From assembly GCA_028684915.1 (NCBI GenBank), contig JAQUEZ010000057.1, positions 1-34,596 of the forward strand: a stretch of DNA of 34,596 nucleotides. Direction: 5' to 3'. Origin of the DNA: Desulfobulbus sp. (lineage in GTDB: Bacteria; Desulfobacterota; Desulfobulbia; Desulfobulbales; Desulfobulbaceae). The position numbers and the translations under genes were made by a program. This document shows positions 8,201 to 16,457 of the stretch, piece after piece (position 1 is the first letter of the stretch; every line of letters starts with the position of its first letter). A model generated the notes under the pieces. That model saw only the letters and a program-made list of their open reading frames with translations, was not told the origin of the DNA and did not search any database.

Positions 8201-8541
8201 GCCTCCACCTCCGCTCCCTCTTTGATACCGGAGCTGATGGTATAGGCGCACTCGACGTCGCTGATAAAGATTTTTCCGTCACCAAAAGCTCCTTTGGTTC
8301 CAGAGCGGGCGGTGCCCATAATGGTCTTAATGACGAAATCTGTGTCCTCTTCTTTAACAACACTCATCAACATGGTTTTGGGAATCTCGTCATAGGTCAC
8401 CTCACCGATCTTGATACCGCGCTGCTTGCCGCGACCGGCAACTGAGTATTTGGTAACCGCCGGGAATCCTGCATCCATCAGGGCGGCAAGAATGGCATCG
8501 GCTTTTTCAGGTCTGACGATGGCTCTGATCATAACTAACAT
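8197..8541 (-). CDS. nifI1: Nitrogenase-specific PII protein NifI1
   Basis: This 114-residue PII homologue begins MLVMIRAIVRPEKADAIL, with AFGDGKIFISDV as the C-terminal PII signature. Its T-loop (SVAGRGKQRGIKIGEVTY) is of the NifI1 type and has no uridylylated Tyr in the GlnB context. It sits between nifH and nifD, the arrangement typical of archaea, clostridia and sulfate reducers. It starts 41 bp after nifH and overlaps nifI2 by 4 bp (ATGA), so the two are probably made in fixed ratio. Confidence 0.95.
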   Translation of the reverse strand: MLVMIRAIVRPEKADAILAALMDAGFPAVTKYSVAGRGKQRGIKIGEVTYDEIPKTMLMSVVKEEDTDFVIKTIMGTARSGTKGAFGDGKIFISDVECAYTISSGIKEGAEVEA

Positions 8542-8582
8542 GGCATTGGCTCCTTAATGTGTATCTCTTCTTGTGGTTGTGA

Positions 8583-9428
<846 letters not shown>

Positions 9429-9479
9429 TCAGGGATTTGTTACTGGATTCATCCAGCCCGTTGTCAGCGTTTGTTGAGG

Positions 9480-9495
9480 GGCGGATATTCCCGCC
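9480..9495 (-). other. Hairpin at the 5' end of the nifH transcript
   Basis: GGCGG-ATATTC-CCGCC forms a 5-bp GC stem with a 6-nt loop. With a transcription start predicted near 9500 it would occupy about +6 to +21 of the nif mRNA, a position suited to protecting the 5' end from decay. That function is inferred. Confidence 0.4.
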
Positions 9496-9510
9496 TTGTG
9501 CCCTTACTAA

Positions 9511-9526
9511 GGCAACTGGCGTGCCA
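9511..9526 (-). promoter_or_regulatory. Sigma-54 (-24/-12) promoter of the nif operon
   Basis: The minus strand reads TGGCACGCCAGTTGCC, a full match to the RpoN consensus TGGCAC-N5-TTGC. The start should be about 12 bp downstream, near 9500, giving a roughly 90-nt nifH leader. Confidence 0.92.
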
Positions 9527-9624
9527 TCACGAAAAAGTAAAATACTTTTCTCCCAACATCACAATATTGCGACATTTTTATTTTCCAAACTGCAAACGTG
9601 CCCTGCACAGCCGATACTATGACA

Positions 9625-9640
9625 TGTTACAACTGCGACA
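9625..9640. promoter_or_regulatory. NifA upstream activator site
   Basis: TGT-N10-ACA (TGTTACAACTGCGACA), the NifA enhancer consensus, lies about 100 bp upstream of the -24 element, the normal distance. nifA itself is not in the window. Confidence 0.8.
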
Positions 9641-9788
9641 AAATGGTAGAAAATCTACAAAAGAGTAGAACAACAAACAGAGACAGCCCACCCGAGGCAC
9701 CCGCGCTCAAACCGACAGCAGGCAAAAGACGCCCCAACAAAAAAGAGCGCCCTGCCCAACCTGGCACGACTCAAAAGCAAATACCTTG

Positions 9789-9819
9789 AAAAAAAGAGGG
9801 AATCCTGGGGTAGCCCAGG
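9789..9819 (-). terminator. Weak terminator-like hairpin after the possible RelA/SpoT-like gene
   Basis: CCTGGG-CTAC-CCCAGG (9804-9819 on the minus strand) is a 6-bp stem with a 4-nt loop. Eight nt later comes a run of seven T (9789-9795). The gap makes this weaker than a standard intrinsic terminator. Confidence 0.4.
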
Positions 9820-9824
9820 CAACA

Positions 9825-9850
9825 AGAAGGAACAACGAGAAGGAACAACG
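9825..9850. repeat. Two tandem copies of a 13-bp repeat
   Basis: AGAAGGAACAACG occurs twice without a gap, in purine-rich DNA between the nif promoter region and the upstream gene. No function is suggested by the sequence. Confidence 0.7.
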
Positions 9851-9911
9851 AGGACGCCGACGAGCACAACGCCGACCAAAAAGGGAAAGAAGCAGAAAGG
9901 AGAATCGGAAA

Positions 9912-11222
9912 TCAGTTTTCCTCGATACGCCTCCTGAACAAAGCCAGCTGGTGATCGCGAATCGTCACCAGATTCAGATGATATATATCAGAAGGAAACA
10001 GAAACTCAACCACGCCGGTATCGAAAATACGCTTGACCTCGTACTCATCGTGGGCCACATCGCGTTGGTAAATATAGTTAAGGTACGACCTATTGGTATG
10101 GAGAATAAATTCAATTCGCATACCGCCCGTACGGGCGAAGAATTTCAGCATAGAGGTCTTACCGGAACTGCCAGTGGCCTTGCTCGTATACTCACCACCG
10201 GTCAAGGTATCGGAAATATCTTCCAAGGTCATAAAAGATTCAGCCCGAGCAGCGCTCCGGGTGAGGTGACGAACAAAACGCTTCACGTCATTGACCGAAT
10301 TAAGCACCGCCATCAAGCCGAGCTCATCATCAACAGCCGATGCTGGATTTTTTTCATTTTTCCTCAGCAGCTTCAGCACCTTAGCTGCAGGTTCTTTTTT
10401 GCGAATCGTGACATATATGGGGATATCTATCCCAGAATCACGAAACCGACGGCGCTTGACCAGGGTCAACTTCTCACCAGGGCCAGGAACAAGAGAACGC
10501 GCCTCTTCCTCGGAAAGGACCCTGACCGAGGCGCAACTGAAATCCTGCGAATTATGCAGACTGTGCAGATAGCGAATATCGAGATCACCGATTTTATAAT
10601 CCGGACTCCAGACATACGCGTTGAGAAAACGCAAAAAGTCGAGGAACTTTGCCGCGATCTTCGTTTCGCGCTCTCTCTGGTCAATTGAACCGGCAAGCCC
10701 CATGAGCATGAGCTTACGTTTGGCTTCAAATCGCGCCTTCTTATGATAGCGCTCATCAAAGAGCATCAAGAGCAACTCAACCGGATCCCAAGCCGTGACA
10801 ACTTCGTTGGTGGTTTCGATATGGGCGCTATACGACGCCAGAACTTTGGCTTGCAAGGAACGGATAACATCGTCCGCAGTGCGAGCGTAATCCTGGAGAT
10901 GACGAACCACCGCCTGCTGCGAGCCGCGGATGCCGAACATATTCCCCAACAGGAGATATGCCCTTTCGGCTGCGCGTTCACGCAAGAGCTGATCATGAAT
11001 CAACACCAAGATTTCATCAAAGGTGTTAATCCCGAGCAGATCGAAAACCTGATTACGAACAGAGCGGTATTTCGTTTTCAGGAGCTGATTGTCACGGATT
11101 TTCGCGACCCAAATTTTCGCTTCTCGAGAAAATGGGTGCGACAACGGAGGATCGTTCTCAATGGCAAAGGGGCCATCTTGAAGCGTTGCGGAAAAGACAG
11201 ACTGCTGGGTGAGGATACTCAT
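9912..11222 (-). CDS. Uncharacterised protein; C-terminal half possibly a RelA/SpoT-like nucleotidyltransferase
   Basis: I do not recognise a family for this 436-residue protein as a whole. The N-terminal half is helical and charged. Residues about 270-400 resemble the (p)ppGpp-synthetase fold in element order: VTIRKKEPAAKVLKLLRK (substrate-binding basic motif), AVDDELGLMAVL (D298/D299, in the place of the D-x-x-G-x-R strand, with M where Arg is usual), GGEYTSKATGSSGKTSMLKF, and GMRIEFILHTNRSY (E371, in the place of the catalytic Glu strand), followed by H391-D-E-Y. The resemblance is by eye and weak. It is 53 bp downstream of the amidotransferase-like gene in the same direction, so the two are probably co-transcribed. 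Confidence 0.35.
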   Translation of the reverse strand: MSILTQQSVFSATLQDGPFAIENDPPLSHPFSREAKIWVAKIRDNQLLKTKYRSVRNQVFDLLGINTFDEILVLIHDQLLRERAAERAYLLLGNMFGIRGSQQAVVRHLQDYARTADDVIRSLQAKVLASYSAHIETTNEVVTAWDPVELLLMLFDERYHKKARFEAKRKLMLMGLAGSIDQRERETKIAAKFLDFLRFLNAYVWSPDYKIGDLDIRYLHSLHNSQDFSCASVRVLSEEEARSLVPGPGEKLTLVKRRRFRDSGIDIPIYVTIRKKEPAAKVLKLLRKNEKNPASAVDDELGLMAVLNSVNDVKRFVRHLTRSAARAESFMTLEDISDTLTGGEYTSKATGSSGKTSMLKFFARTGGMRIEFILHTNRSYLNYIYQRDVAHDEYEVKRIFDTGVVEFLFPSDIYHLNLVTIRDHQLALFRRRIEEN

Positions 11223-11275
11223 GGCGACCGGCTCTGAGATGAATAGAAACCATCACGGACCGGCCCGAAAAGTGA

Positions 11276-12001
11276 TCATTTGATCAACGAGATGAAATTT
11301 CGCAACAGAACACTCAAATCCGCTTCCATCTCAGTAGCCAGCCCTCGGGCAGCCTCCATCAAATTTTGCGCAAAAGCCGAACCGCACTGTTCGCGGGCCA
11401 TCAAGCCTTTGCCATGCCGCAGCCAACCATCCAGATCTTCGGGGATCCCGGCATAATTGTCACACTGCAGCCCAACTATATGAGGGCGCCCTTCAAGACA
11501 GCATGCTTCTACCATGCAATCCTTTGAAGTGGCAAGCAAAACCATGCTCCGCGGCAGGGGCGACTGCACAACCTGCTCATGCCACTTAAAAAGCTTACAA
11601 GGCGTGCGTATCCCCTGAAACAGAGGATGCTTCCGCCCTTCATGAGTAACATGACCGTCAATAATCCCAAGACTGGCAGTATGGCTGGGGCCTATAATCG
11701 CGCCAGCAGCTTCCGCTAGCAGTTGATAACCGAGGTTAAAACCAAGACAGGGTCTATTTAGATTCATCCACGCACGCACCAACCGCTTTTCTTCGTTCAG
11801 AAAAGGGCAGCGATCCACCTGGACCACCCCACAATTTCCACCAAGCAGAATCAGGGCATCGAATTCGGCAAAATCAGCAGCGCTCTCCCTCCACAATTGC
11901 ACGACACGCAAGGTGACACCGGACTCCCGAGCCACCCTCGAGATCACCGGTCCGGGATTTTGCCAATCTGTATGTTGTAATATAAGGATTTTATTGCTCA
12001 T
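11276..12001 (-). CDS. Class I glutamine amidotransferase-fold protein without its catalytic triad
   Basis: This 241-residue protein has the GATase1 fold: LILLGG (residues 50-55), the nucleophile elbow region, HTASLGI, LFKWHEQVV and GLQC. Active members read G-x-C-x-G-x-Q at the elbow; here it is GFNLGYQ, so the nucleophile Cys is N89. The QFHPE motif is QCDNY, so the catalytic His and Glu are D181 and Y183. It therefore should not hydrolyse glutamine and may act as a binding or regulatory protein. It is the first gene of a two-gene unit with the possible RelA/SpoT-like protein. Confidence 0.85.
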   Translation of the reverse strand: MSNKILILQHTDWQNPGPVISRVARESGVTLRVVQLWRESAADFAEFDALILLGGNCGVVQVDRCPFLNEEKRLVRAWMNLNRPCLGFNLGYQLLAEAAGAIIGPSHTASLGIIDGHVTHEGRKHPLFQGIRTPCKLFKWHEQVVQSPLPRSMVLLATSKDCMVEACCLEGRPHIVGLQCDNYAGIPEDLDGWLRHGKGLMAREQCGSAFAQNLMEAARGLATEMEADLSVLLRNFISLIK

Positions 12002-12049
12002 CAGACACTCTGCGCAATCCCCTCACCTTGCCACCATGAAGGGGAGGGA

Positions 12050-12082
12050 GCTGCCCCGTAGAGAGGAGGAGGACGGGGCAGC
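12050..12082. repeat. Perfect 10-bp stem hairpin in an upstream leader
   Basis: GCTGCCCCGT pairs with ACGGGGCAGC around a 13-nt purine loop (AGAGAGGAGGAGG). It lies 49-81 bp upstream of the amidotransferase-like gene. No T run follows on either strand, so it is not a standard terminator. Read on the minus strand the loop is an anti-Shine-Dalgarno-like CCTCCTCCTCTCT. Confidence 0.7.
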
Positions 12083-12431
12083 CGGTTGGAGGAGGGATGT
12101 AAAACGGAAATCTTAACAGCAAGAAACGAGAGGAACGTTGAACAGCTTCAGCTTACCATCTACACATTGTCAAAATATCCTGTGGGTTATACCAACCACA
12201 CACTCTCAACCGTACCGCAGCTGATTGAGGTACTAATAATAAACAAATTTTATGCCAACAAAACATTTGAATCGAAAATCAATGACAACCCATTAAATAA
12301 ACGTATTTTTAAGCAACACCATCGACATGCTCCAGCAAAAAACGAATTTTATACATTCTATTTTTGTAAAAAATAAATTCTACAGATTGCAAATTTGTAT
12401 AATACAATATATCCCCGAATTGGTTTTCACT

Positions 12432-12460
12432 TTGACGAAGGCCCAACCCCTTGCTACCAT
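12432..12460 (+). promoter_or_regulatory. Candidate sigma-70 promoter
   Basis: TTGACG, a 17-bp spacer and TACCAT lie about 95 bp before the small membrane-protein gene. The -35 is strong and the -10 weak. Confidence 0.4.
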
Positions 12461-12552
12461 AACCTTGCCCTCTAGAATAAAACCGTGACAGATAAACCCG
12501 GCAACAACCAGCGAGACTTTTTTAAATATTCGCATCAACCCAGGAGCACCCT

Positions 12553-12924
12553 GTGAATTTCAGCGCCATATCGGATTCGATCCTGCAGAAAATCGGGTCC
12601 ATCACCGAGCCCTTAGGCCGCCTTCTCGAACAGACCAAACTACCAGAGCAAGTCAAAGCGATTGATTTCCCAGCTCTCTTCACCAACCCATGGTTTTTGG
12701 TACCATTCATCGCCCTCGTTGGTTACCTGCTTTACAAAAAAGCATTTCGCGATCTTTTTATCCTGGGAGCCGTCCTAGCCCTCTGGTGGGTATCCGGCAC
12801 ACAGTTCATGCAAACCCTTGTCGTCAACGGCGAACTCCAGGTCAATAAAGTCCTCCCCGTACTCTTTGGTGGAGCGGCCATCCTTGGCCTGATCATCTAC
12901 CTCCTCTTCGGCCGCTCAGACTGA
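12553..12924 (+). CDS. Small membrane protein of unknown function
   Basis: This 123-residue protein starts with GTG, preceded by AGGAG. Residues 1-40 look amphipathic and soluble. Three membrane segments follow at about 45-61, 66-84 and 101-119, and the tail is short and charged (GRSD). I recognise no family. Its stop is 27 bp before the cyclic-nucleotide-fold protein, so the two are probably co-transcribed, and a membrane partner for that regulator is one possibility. Confidence 0.7.
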   Translation: MNFSAISDSILQKIGSITEPLGRLLEQTKLPEQVKAIDFPALFTNPWFLVPFIALVGYLLYKKAFRDLFILGAVLALWWVSGTQFMQTLVVNGELQVNKVLPVLFGGAAILGLIIYLLFGRSD

Positions 12925-12951
12925 ACAGCCATCAAGCAGACGACCATCAAC

Positions 12952-14040
12952 ATGTCTCTCCCAAAAAAATCCAAATACCGTGACGCTATTTTTGTGGTTA
13001 ACGAGGAACAGGCCTGCCCGATTTACAACGTCGGCGAAGAATTCAAGGTCGAAAACAGCGCGCTGACGGTTCCCGAAGGCAAACCTGCCTGCCTCCTGAT
13101 GGTCCAGGAGCTTATAGCCGCGGCCTCGGAACGCAAGAGCATGAAGCATTTTTCCCCCTACGGGGTACAGAAACTCAGTTTTGAATGCGGAGGCTGTACC
13201 GGGTTAATCCGCTTTGAGTTCAAAAAAGACAAAGAATTTGCAACCCTGCAGATGAAGCTGCTCGCCGTTGCCGAACAGCGAGCCAAGATGCGCCACCTTG
13301 ACAAGTTTTACGACCTCCTGCGCCAGCTCGAAATTTTTGAACCGCTCGACGAGAATAGTCTCCGCGATCTTTCAGGGCAGCTCAAGCTCAAAGATTACGA
13401 CACCAACAAAATTATACTCAAAAAAGGTGACCCAGGCACAAGCCTTTATATCGTCCTCGAGGGCAAGGTGGCGGTTATCGGTGATAACGGCCAAACACTT
13501 TCAGAAATGTCAGTTGGCGATATTTTCGGTGAAATGAGCCTTCTTTCTGGCGAACCCGTGACCACATCCATCCATTCTCGCGAAAAAACCAGGCTCGCCT
13601 CCCTGTCCAGCAAAGATTTTAAACACGTCCTCAATCGTTACCCGGTCCTCCAGGTATTTTTCTACCGCATGCTCGTTGAACGCGCCCAATCCAACACCAT
13701 GCGATCCGGCACCATCAGCTCAGGCATGACCGGCCGCCTTTCCGACATCAACGCCGTCGAGCTGTTCCAACTCATCAACTCCAGTCAAAAATCCGGAAAA
13801 GTCCTTCTTACCCTTGACGATGGCAACGCAGAGGTGATGTTCAACGAGGGGGAACTCATCAAAATTACGTACAAAGACCTCGCCGGGAAAGATGCTTTTT
13901 TCGCCCTCCTTGCCAAAAACGAAGGCAACTTCGCCTACTCCTCAGGCCTTGACGACAAAGAAAGACAGCTCTCCGTCATCGGCGGATTCATGGGGCTAAT
14001 TATGGAAGGCATGCGCCGCATCGACGAGCAAAATAACTAA
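12952..14040 (+). CDS. TIGR04076-like / cyclic nucleotide-binding fold / DUF4388 protein
   Basis: Three parts can be seen in 362 residues. The N-terminal 95 residues, with ACPIYNVGEEF and a cysteine pair ECGGC, resemble the TIGR04076 family. A CRP-type cNMP-binding beta-roll (about 125-245) contains LKKGDPGTSLYIVLEGKVAV and IFGEMSLLSGEPVTTSI. The C-terminal part (about 258-335; RLSDINAVELFQLINSSQKS) matches DUF4388 (PATAN-like). There is no helix-turn-helix. The phosphate-cassette Arg seen in cAMP receptors is replaced (EPVTTS), so the ligand may differ or be absent. It is probably a signalling adaptor rather than a DNA-binding regulator. Confidence 0.75.
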   Translation: MSLPKKSKYRDAIFVVNEEQACPIYNVGEEFKVENSALTVPEGKPACLLMVQELIAAASERKSMKHFSPYGVQKLSFECGGCTGLIRFEFKKDKEFATLQMKLLAVAEQRAKMRHLDKFYDLLRQLEIFEPLDENSLRDLSGQLKLKDYDTNKIILKKGDPGTSLYIVLEGKVAVIGDNGQTLSEMSVGDIFGEMSLLSGEPVTTSIHSREKTRLASLSSKDFKHVLNRYPVLQVFFYRMLVERAQSNTMRSGTISSGMTGRLSDINAVELFQLINSSQKSGKVLLTLDDGNAEVMFNEGELIKITYKDLAGKDAFFALLAKNEGNFAYSSGLDDKERQLSVIGGFMGLIMEGMRRIDEQNN

Positions 14041-14085
14041 CTCCCCACCCCACCCCGAGACACAATCCGTCTCACTCTGTGCATA

Positions 14086-14124
14086 TTGTGCAAAAATAAA
14101 AAAGTATTGCACAGCATTTTTTTT
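14086..14124 (+). terminator. Inverted repeat with T run; overlaps the hydrogenase promoter -35
   Basis: TGTGCAA (14087-14093) pairs with TTGCACA (14107-14113), and GCATTTTTTTT follows. It can act as a terminator for the preceding gene. Because the right arm is also the best -35 of the hydrogenase promoter, it may instead or also be an operator. Confidence 0.5.
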
Positions 14125-14135
14125 ACCTATATACA
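14107..14135 (+). promoter_or_regulatory. Candidate sigma-70 promoter of the hydrogenase operon
   Basis: TTGCAC, a 17-bp spacer and TATACA lie about 100 bp before hybO. The -35 is inside the TGTGCAA/TTGCACA inverted repeat, and a further TGTGCA copy lies at 14078-14083. Confidence 0.5.
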
Positions 14136-14233
14136 ACAAACAGAAGCGGTCTAATTTTTAGTTTTTTCCTGTAAGGAGTGTTGATTTCACAAGAGTGTTA
14201 ACTAGTTAAAAGGACATCCTAAGGAGGTGGCAG

Positions 14234-15331
14234 ATGAAGTCGAAGGTTGTGGGCAACAACGAGAATCTGTTGAGTGGCGTGACTCGCAGAGATTTCATGA
14301 AATTCTGCACGGCGGTGGCTGCAACGATGGGGCTGCCTATCACTTCGGTTCCTCAAATTGCCGAAGCGGTGACTTCGCCCAAACGCCCTCCCGTTATCTG
14401 GCTCTCCGGCCAGGAATGCACCGGCTGCGTCGAATCCCTGTTACGCACCGGTCACCCCTCCATTGAAACGCTCATTTTTGATCTCATCTCGCTCGAGTAC
14501 TCCGAGACCCTCAACGCTGGCTCAGGCCACCAGGCAGAGGCTGAACGCGCTAAATCCATCGAAGCCAATAAAGGTAAATTCATCTTGGTTGTCGACGGTG
14601 CCATTCCAGTAAAAGACAAGGGTATTTATTGCCAGATAGCTGGCAAACCCGTCCTCGACATCCTTAACGAAACCGCTCCGCTCGCTGCCGCGGTAATTGC
14701 CATTGGCTCCTGCGCTGCCTGGGGTGGCGTGGCCGCAGCCGACCCCAACCCCACCGGCGCAACCCCGGTTCACGAAGTGCTTAAATCCAAAAATATTCCG
14801 GTGGTCAACATTCCCGGATGCCCACCCAACCCGTACAACTTCCTCTCCACGGTCATCCATTTCCTGACCTTTAACAAGCTTCCAGCCCTGGATGAAAAAG
14901 GTCGTCCCAAATTCGCCTACAGCCGCCTCATTCACGAGAACTGTGAACGCAGACCCCATTTTGATGCCGGTCGTTTTGCCGAGGAATTCGGTGATGCTGG
15001 TCATCGCCAGGGGTATTGTCTGTATAAACTCGGTTGCAAGGGCCCTCAAACCTACAATAACTGCTCCACCCTCCCCTTCAACGATACGCCCGGCTGCTGG
15101 CCGGTTGCCACCGGATCGCCCTGCTTCGGCTGCTCCGAGGAAAACGTCGGATTCCATAGCCCCCTGTTCTCCAAAGCTAAGGTTGCCTTTCCTACCCCCC
15201 CTGCCCAACATCCTGAAGCCTTGCCTCCAAAAGGCAACGGCGCCAAGAGTTTCGCCTATGGTGTAGCCGGTGCGGCTGTTGGCGCGGCAGCAGTCGCCCT
15301 GTCGCAACGTGGTGGCAATAAGGAAGACTGA
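14234..15331 (+). CDS. hybO: Periplasmic [NiFe] hydrogenase, small subunit
   Basis: The small subunit carries the three Fe-S clusters that relay electrons from the Ni-Fe site. A twin-arginine signal (TRRDFMKFC, residues 17-25) sends the folded dimer to the periplasm. The proximal cluster starts ECTGC (C62, C65); the distal and medial clusters use HENCERR, YCLYKLGCKGP, NDTPGCWPV and SPCFGC. G64 occupies the place of the extra Cys of oxygen-tolerant enzymes, so this is a standard oxygen-sensitive type. A hydrophobic C-terminal stretch (about 337-356) is a probable membrane anchor. Ribosome-binding site AAGGAGG. First gene of the operon. Confidence 0.95.
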   Translation: MKSKVVGNNENLLSGVTRRDFMKFCTAVAATMGLPITSVPQIAEAVTSPKRPPVIWLSGQECTGCVESLLRTGHPSIETLIFDLISLEYSETLNAGSGHQAEAERAKSIEANKGKFILVVDGAIPVKDKGIYCQIAGKPVLDILNETAPLAAAVIAIGSCAAWGGVAAADPNPTGATPVHEVLKSKNIPVVNIPGCPPNPYNFLSTVIHFLTFNKLPALDEKGRPKFAYSRLIHENCERRPHFDAGRFAEEFGDAGHRQGYCLYKLGCKGPQTYNNCSTLPFNDTPGCWPVATGSPCFGCSEENVGFHSPLFSKAKVAFPTPPAQHPEALPPKGNGAKSFAYGVAGAAVGAAAVALSQRGGNKED

Positions 15332-15354
15332 TCTCAGCCGAGGAGTGAGACGCT

Positions 15355-16377
15355 ATGGCAATTAACAGACGAGATTTTCTCAAATTTTCGGCTGGGGCCG
15401 GACTGATGGTGACAGCGGGGGCCACACCCGGCCAGGCTGCACCACGGGGGCAGCTTTCACCTGATGCGGTCGGCATCCTCTACGACGCCACCCTCTGCAT
15501 CGGCTGCATGTCGTGCATGGTCAACTGCAAAAGGGCCAATGCCGAACCCGGCGGCGCCCTCTATCATAGGGAAACAGCCGGAACAATTCCCTTTGAATAT
15601 CCAGAGGGCGACCCCATCTACGACGCACCCAAAAAACTTTCCGCGCAGACCCTTTGCGTGATCAAAGCCTACCATAATGATACCCCGGAGGAGGGGGGCA
15701 AGGGCGGCCCCGCCTTTTCCTTCATCAAACAGCATTGCCTGCACTGCCTCGAACCGGCCTGCGTTTCAGTCTGCCCGGTTGCGGCCCTGCAAAAACAACC
15801 CGGAACGGGCATCGTAACCTATAACCCAAACCGTTGTTTCGGCTGCCGGTACTGTCAGGTGGCCTGCCCCTTCGGCATCCCGACCTACGAGTGGCACAAG
15901 GCCTCTCCATCCGTCGTCAAATGCCAACTCTGCAATCACCGATACGCCCAAGGTAAGTATTCAGCCTGCTGTGAGGCCTGCCCCACCGGAGCCTCCATCT
16001 TCGGCAAGGTCACCGATCTACGCGAAGAAGCCAAACGCCGGTTGACGCTCAAACCGGGTGCAACCTATGCCTATCCGGTGAAGCGGGTTGATGGCGACGA
16101 ACGCACCGAACAGGTGGTGCAGCCCTACGTTGACCACGTTTACGGAATGGAAGAAGCCGGCGGCACTCAATATCTCTTCCTCGCTGGTGTCGACTTCGAC
16201 AAACTCGGCTTCAACCCCAAAATCACTAATCAGGTCTACCCTGATTTCACCTGGGACTACGTCTCCCACGTACCCGCATTGATCGCCACCCTGCTGATCA
16301 CCGGCACTGTGACTCGTATTGCGACCCAGAAGATGGAGAAAAAGAAAAACAACGCCGAGAAAGGGGATGCCTCCTGA
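15355..16377 (+). CDS. hybA: Hydrogenase ferredoxin-type electron carrier subunit
   Basis: This 340-residue protein has a Tat signal (NRRDFLKFSAG) and four [4Fe-4S] motifs: CIGCMSCMVNC, CLHCLEPACVSVC, CFGCRYCQVAC and CQLCNHRYAQG with CCEACP. A C-terminal membrane segment (about 308-325) anchors it. In E. coli hydrogenase 2, HybA passes electrons from HybO to the membrane subunit HybB, and the same role is expected here. It starts 23 bp after hybO with GAGGAGTGAG as ribosome-binding site. Confidence 0.93.
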   Translation: MAINRRDFLKFSAGAGLMVTAGATPGQAAPRGQLSPDAVGILYDATLCIGCMSCMVNCKRANAEPGGALYHRETAGTIPFEYPEGDPIYDAPKKLSAQTLCVIKAYHNDTPEEGGKGGPAFSFIKQHCLHCLEPACVSVCPVAALQKQPGTGIVTYNPNRCFGCRYCQVACPFGIPTYEWHKASPSVVKCQLCNHRYAQGKYSACCEACPTGASIFGKVTDLREEAKRRLTLKPGATYAYPVKRVDGDERTEQVVQPYVDHVYGMEEAGGTQYLFLAGVDFDKLGFNPKITNQVYPDFTWDYVSHVPALIATLLITGTVTRIATQKMEKKKNNAEKGDAS

Positions 16378-16457
16378 TTCATTCGGAGGACCTGTCTCGC
16401 GATTATTGACACATGTGACATCTATCCCCTTGGAACGAAAGCGTAAAGGAGAACAAC

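Larger units (their letters stand above)
12002..12552. other. 550-bp intergenic region between divergent genes
   Basis: This is the leader of the amidotransferase-like gene (-) and the promoter region of the membrane-protein gene (+). It contains the GC-rich hairpin at 12050-12082 and a very AT-rich stretch at about 12200-12420. A 96-codon frame at 12086-12376 has neither a ribosome-binding site nor family resemblance and is not called. Confidence 0.5.

Noticed and set aside
9786..10688. 300-codon plus-strand frame over the RelA/SpoT-like gene
   Set aside because: Lys/Arg-rich translation of purine-rich spacer continuing into antisense of a better gene; no start signal.
12086..12376. 96-codon frame in the AT-rich intergenic region
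   Set aside because: No ribosome-binding site, no domain, composition like non-coding DNA.
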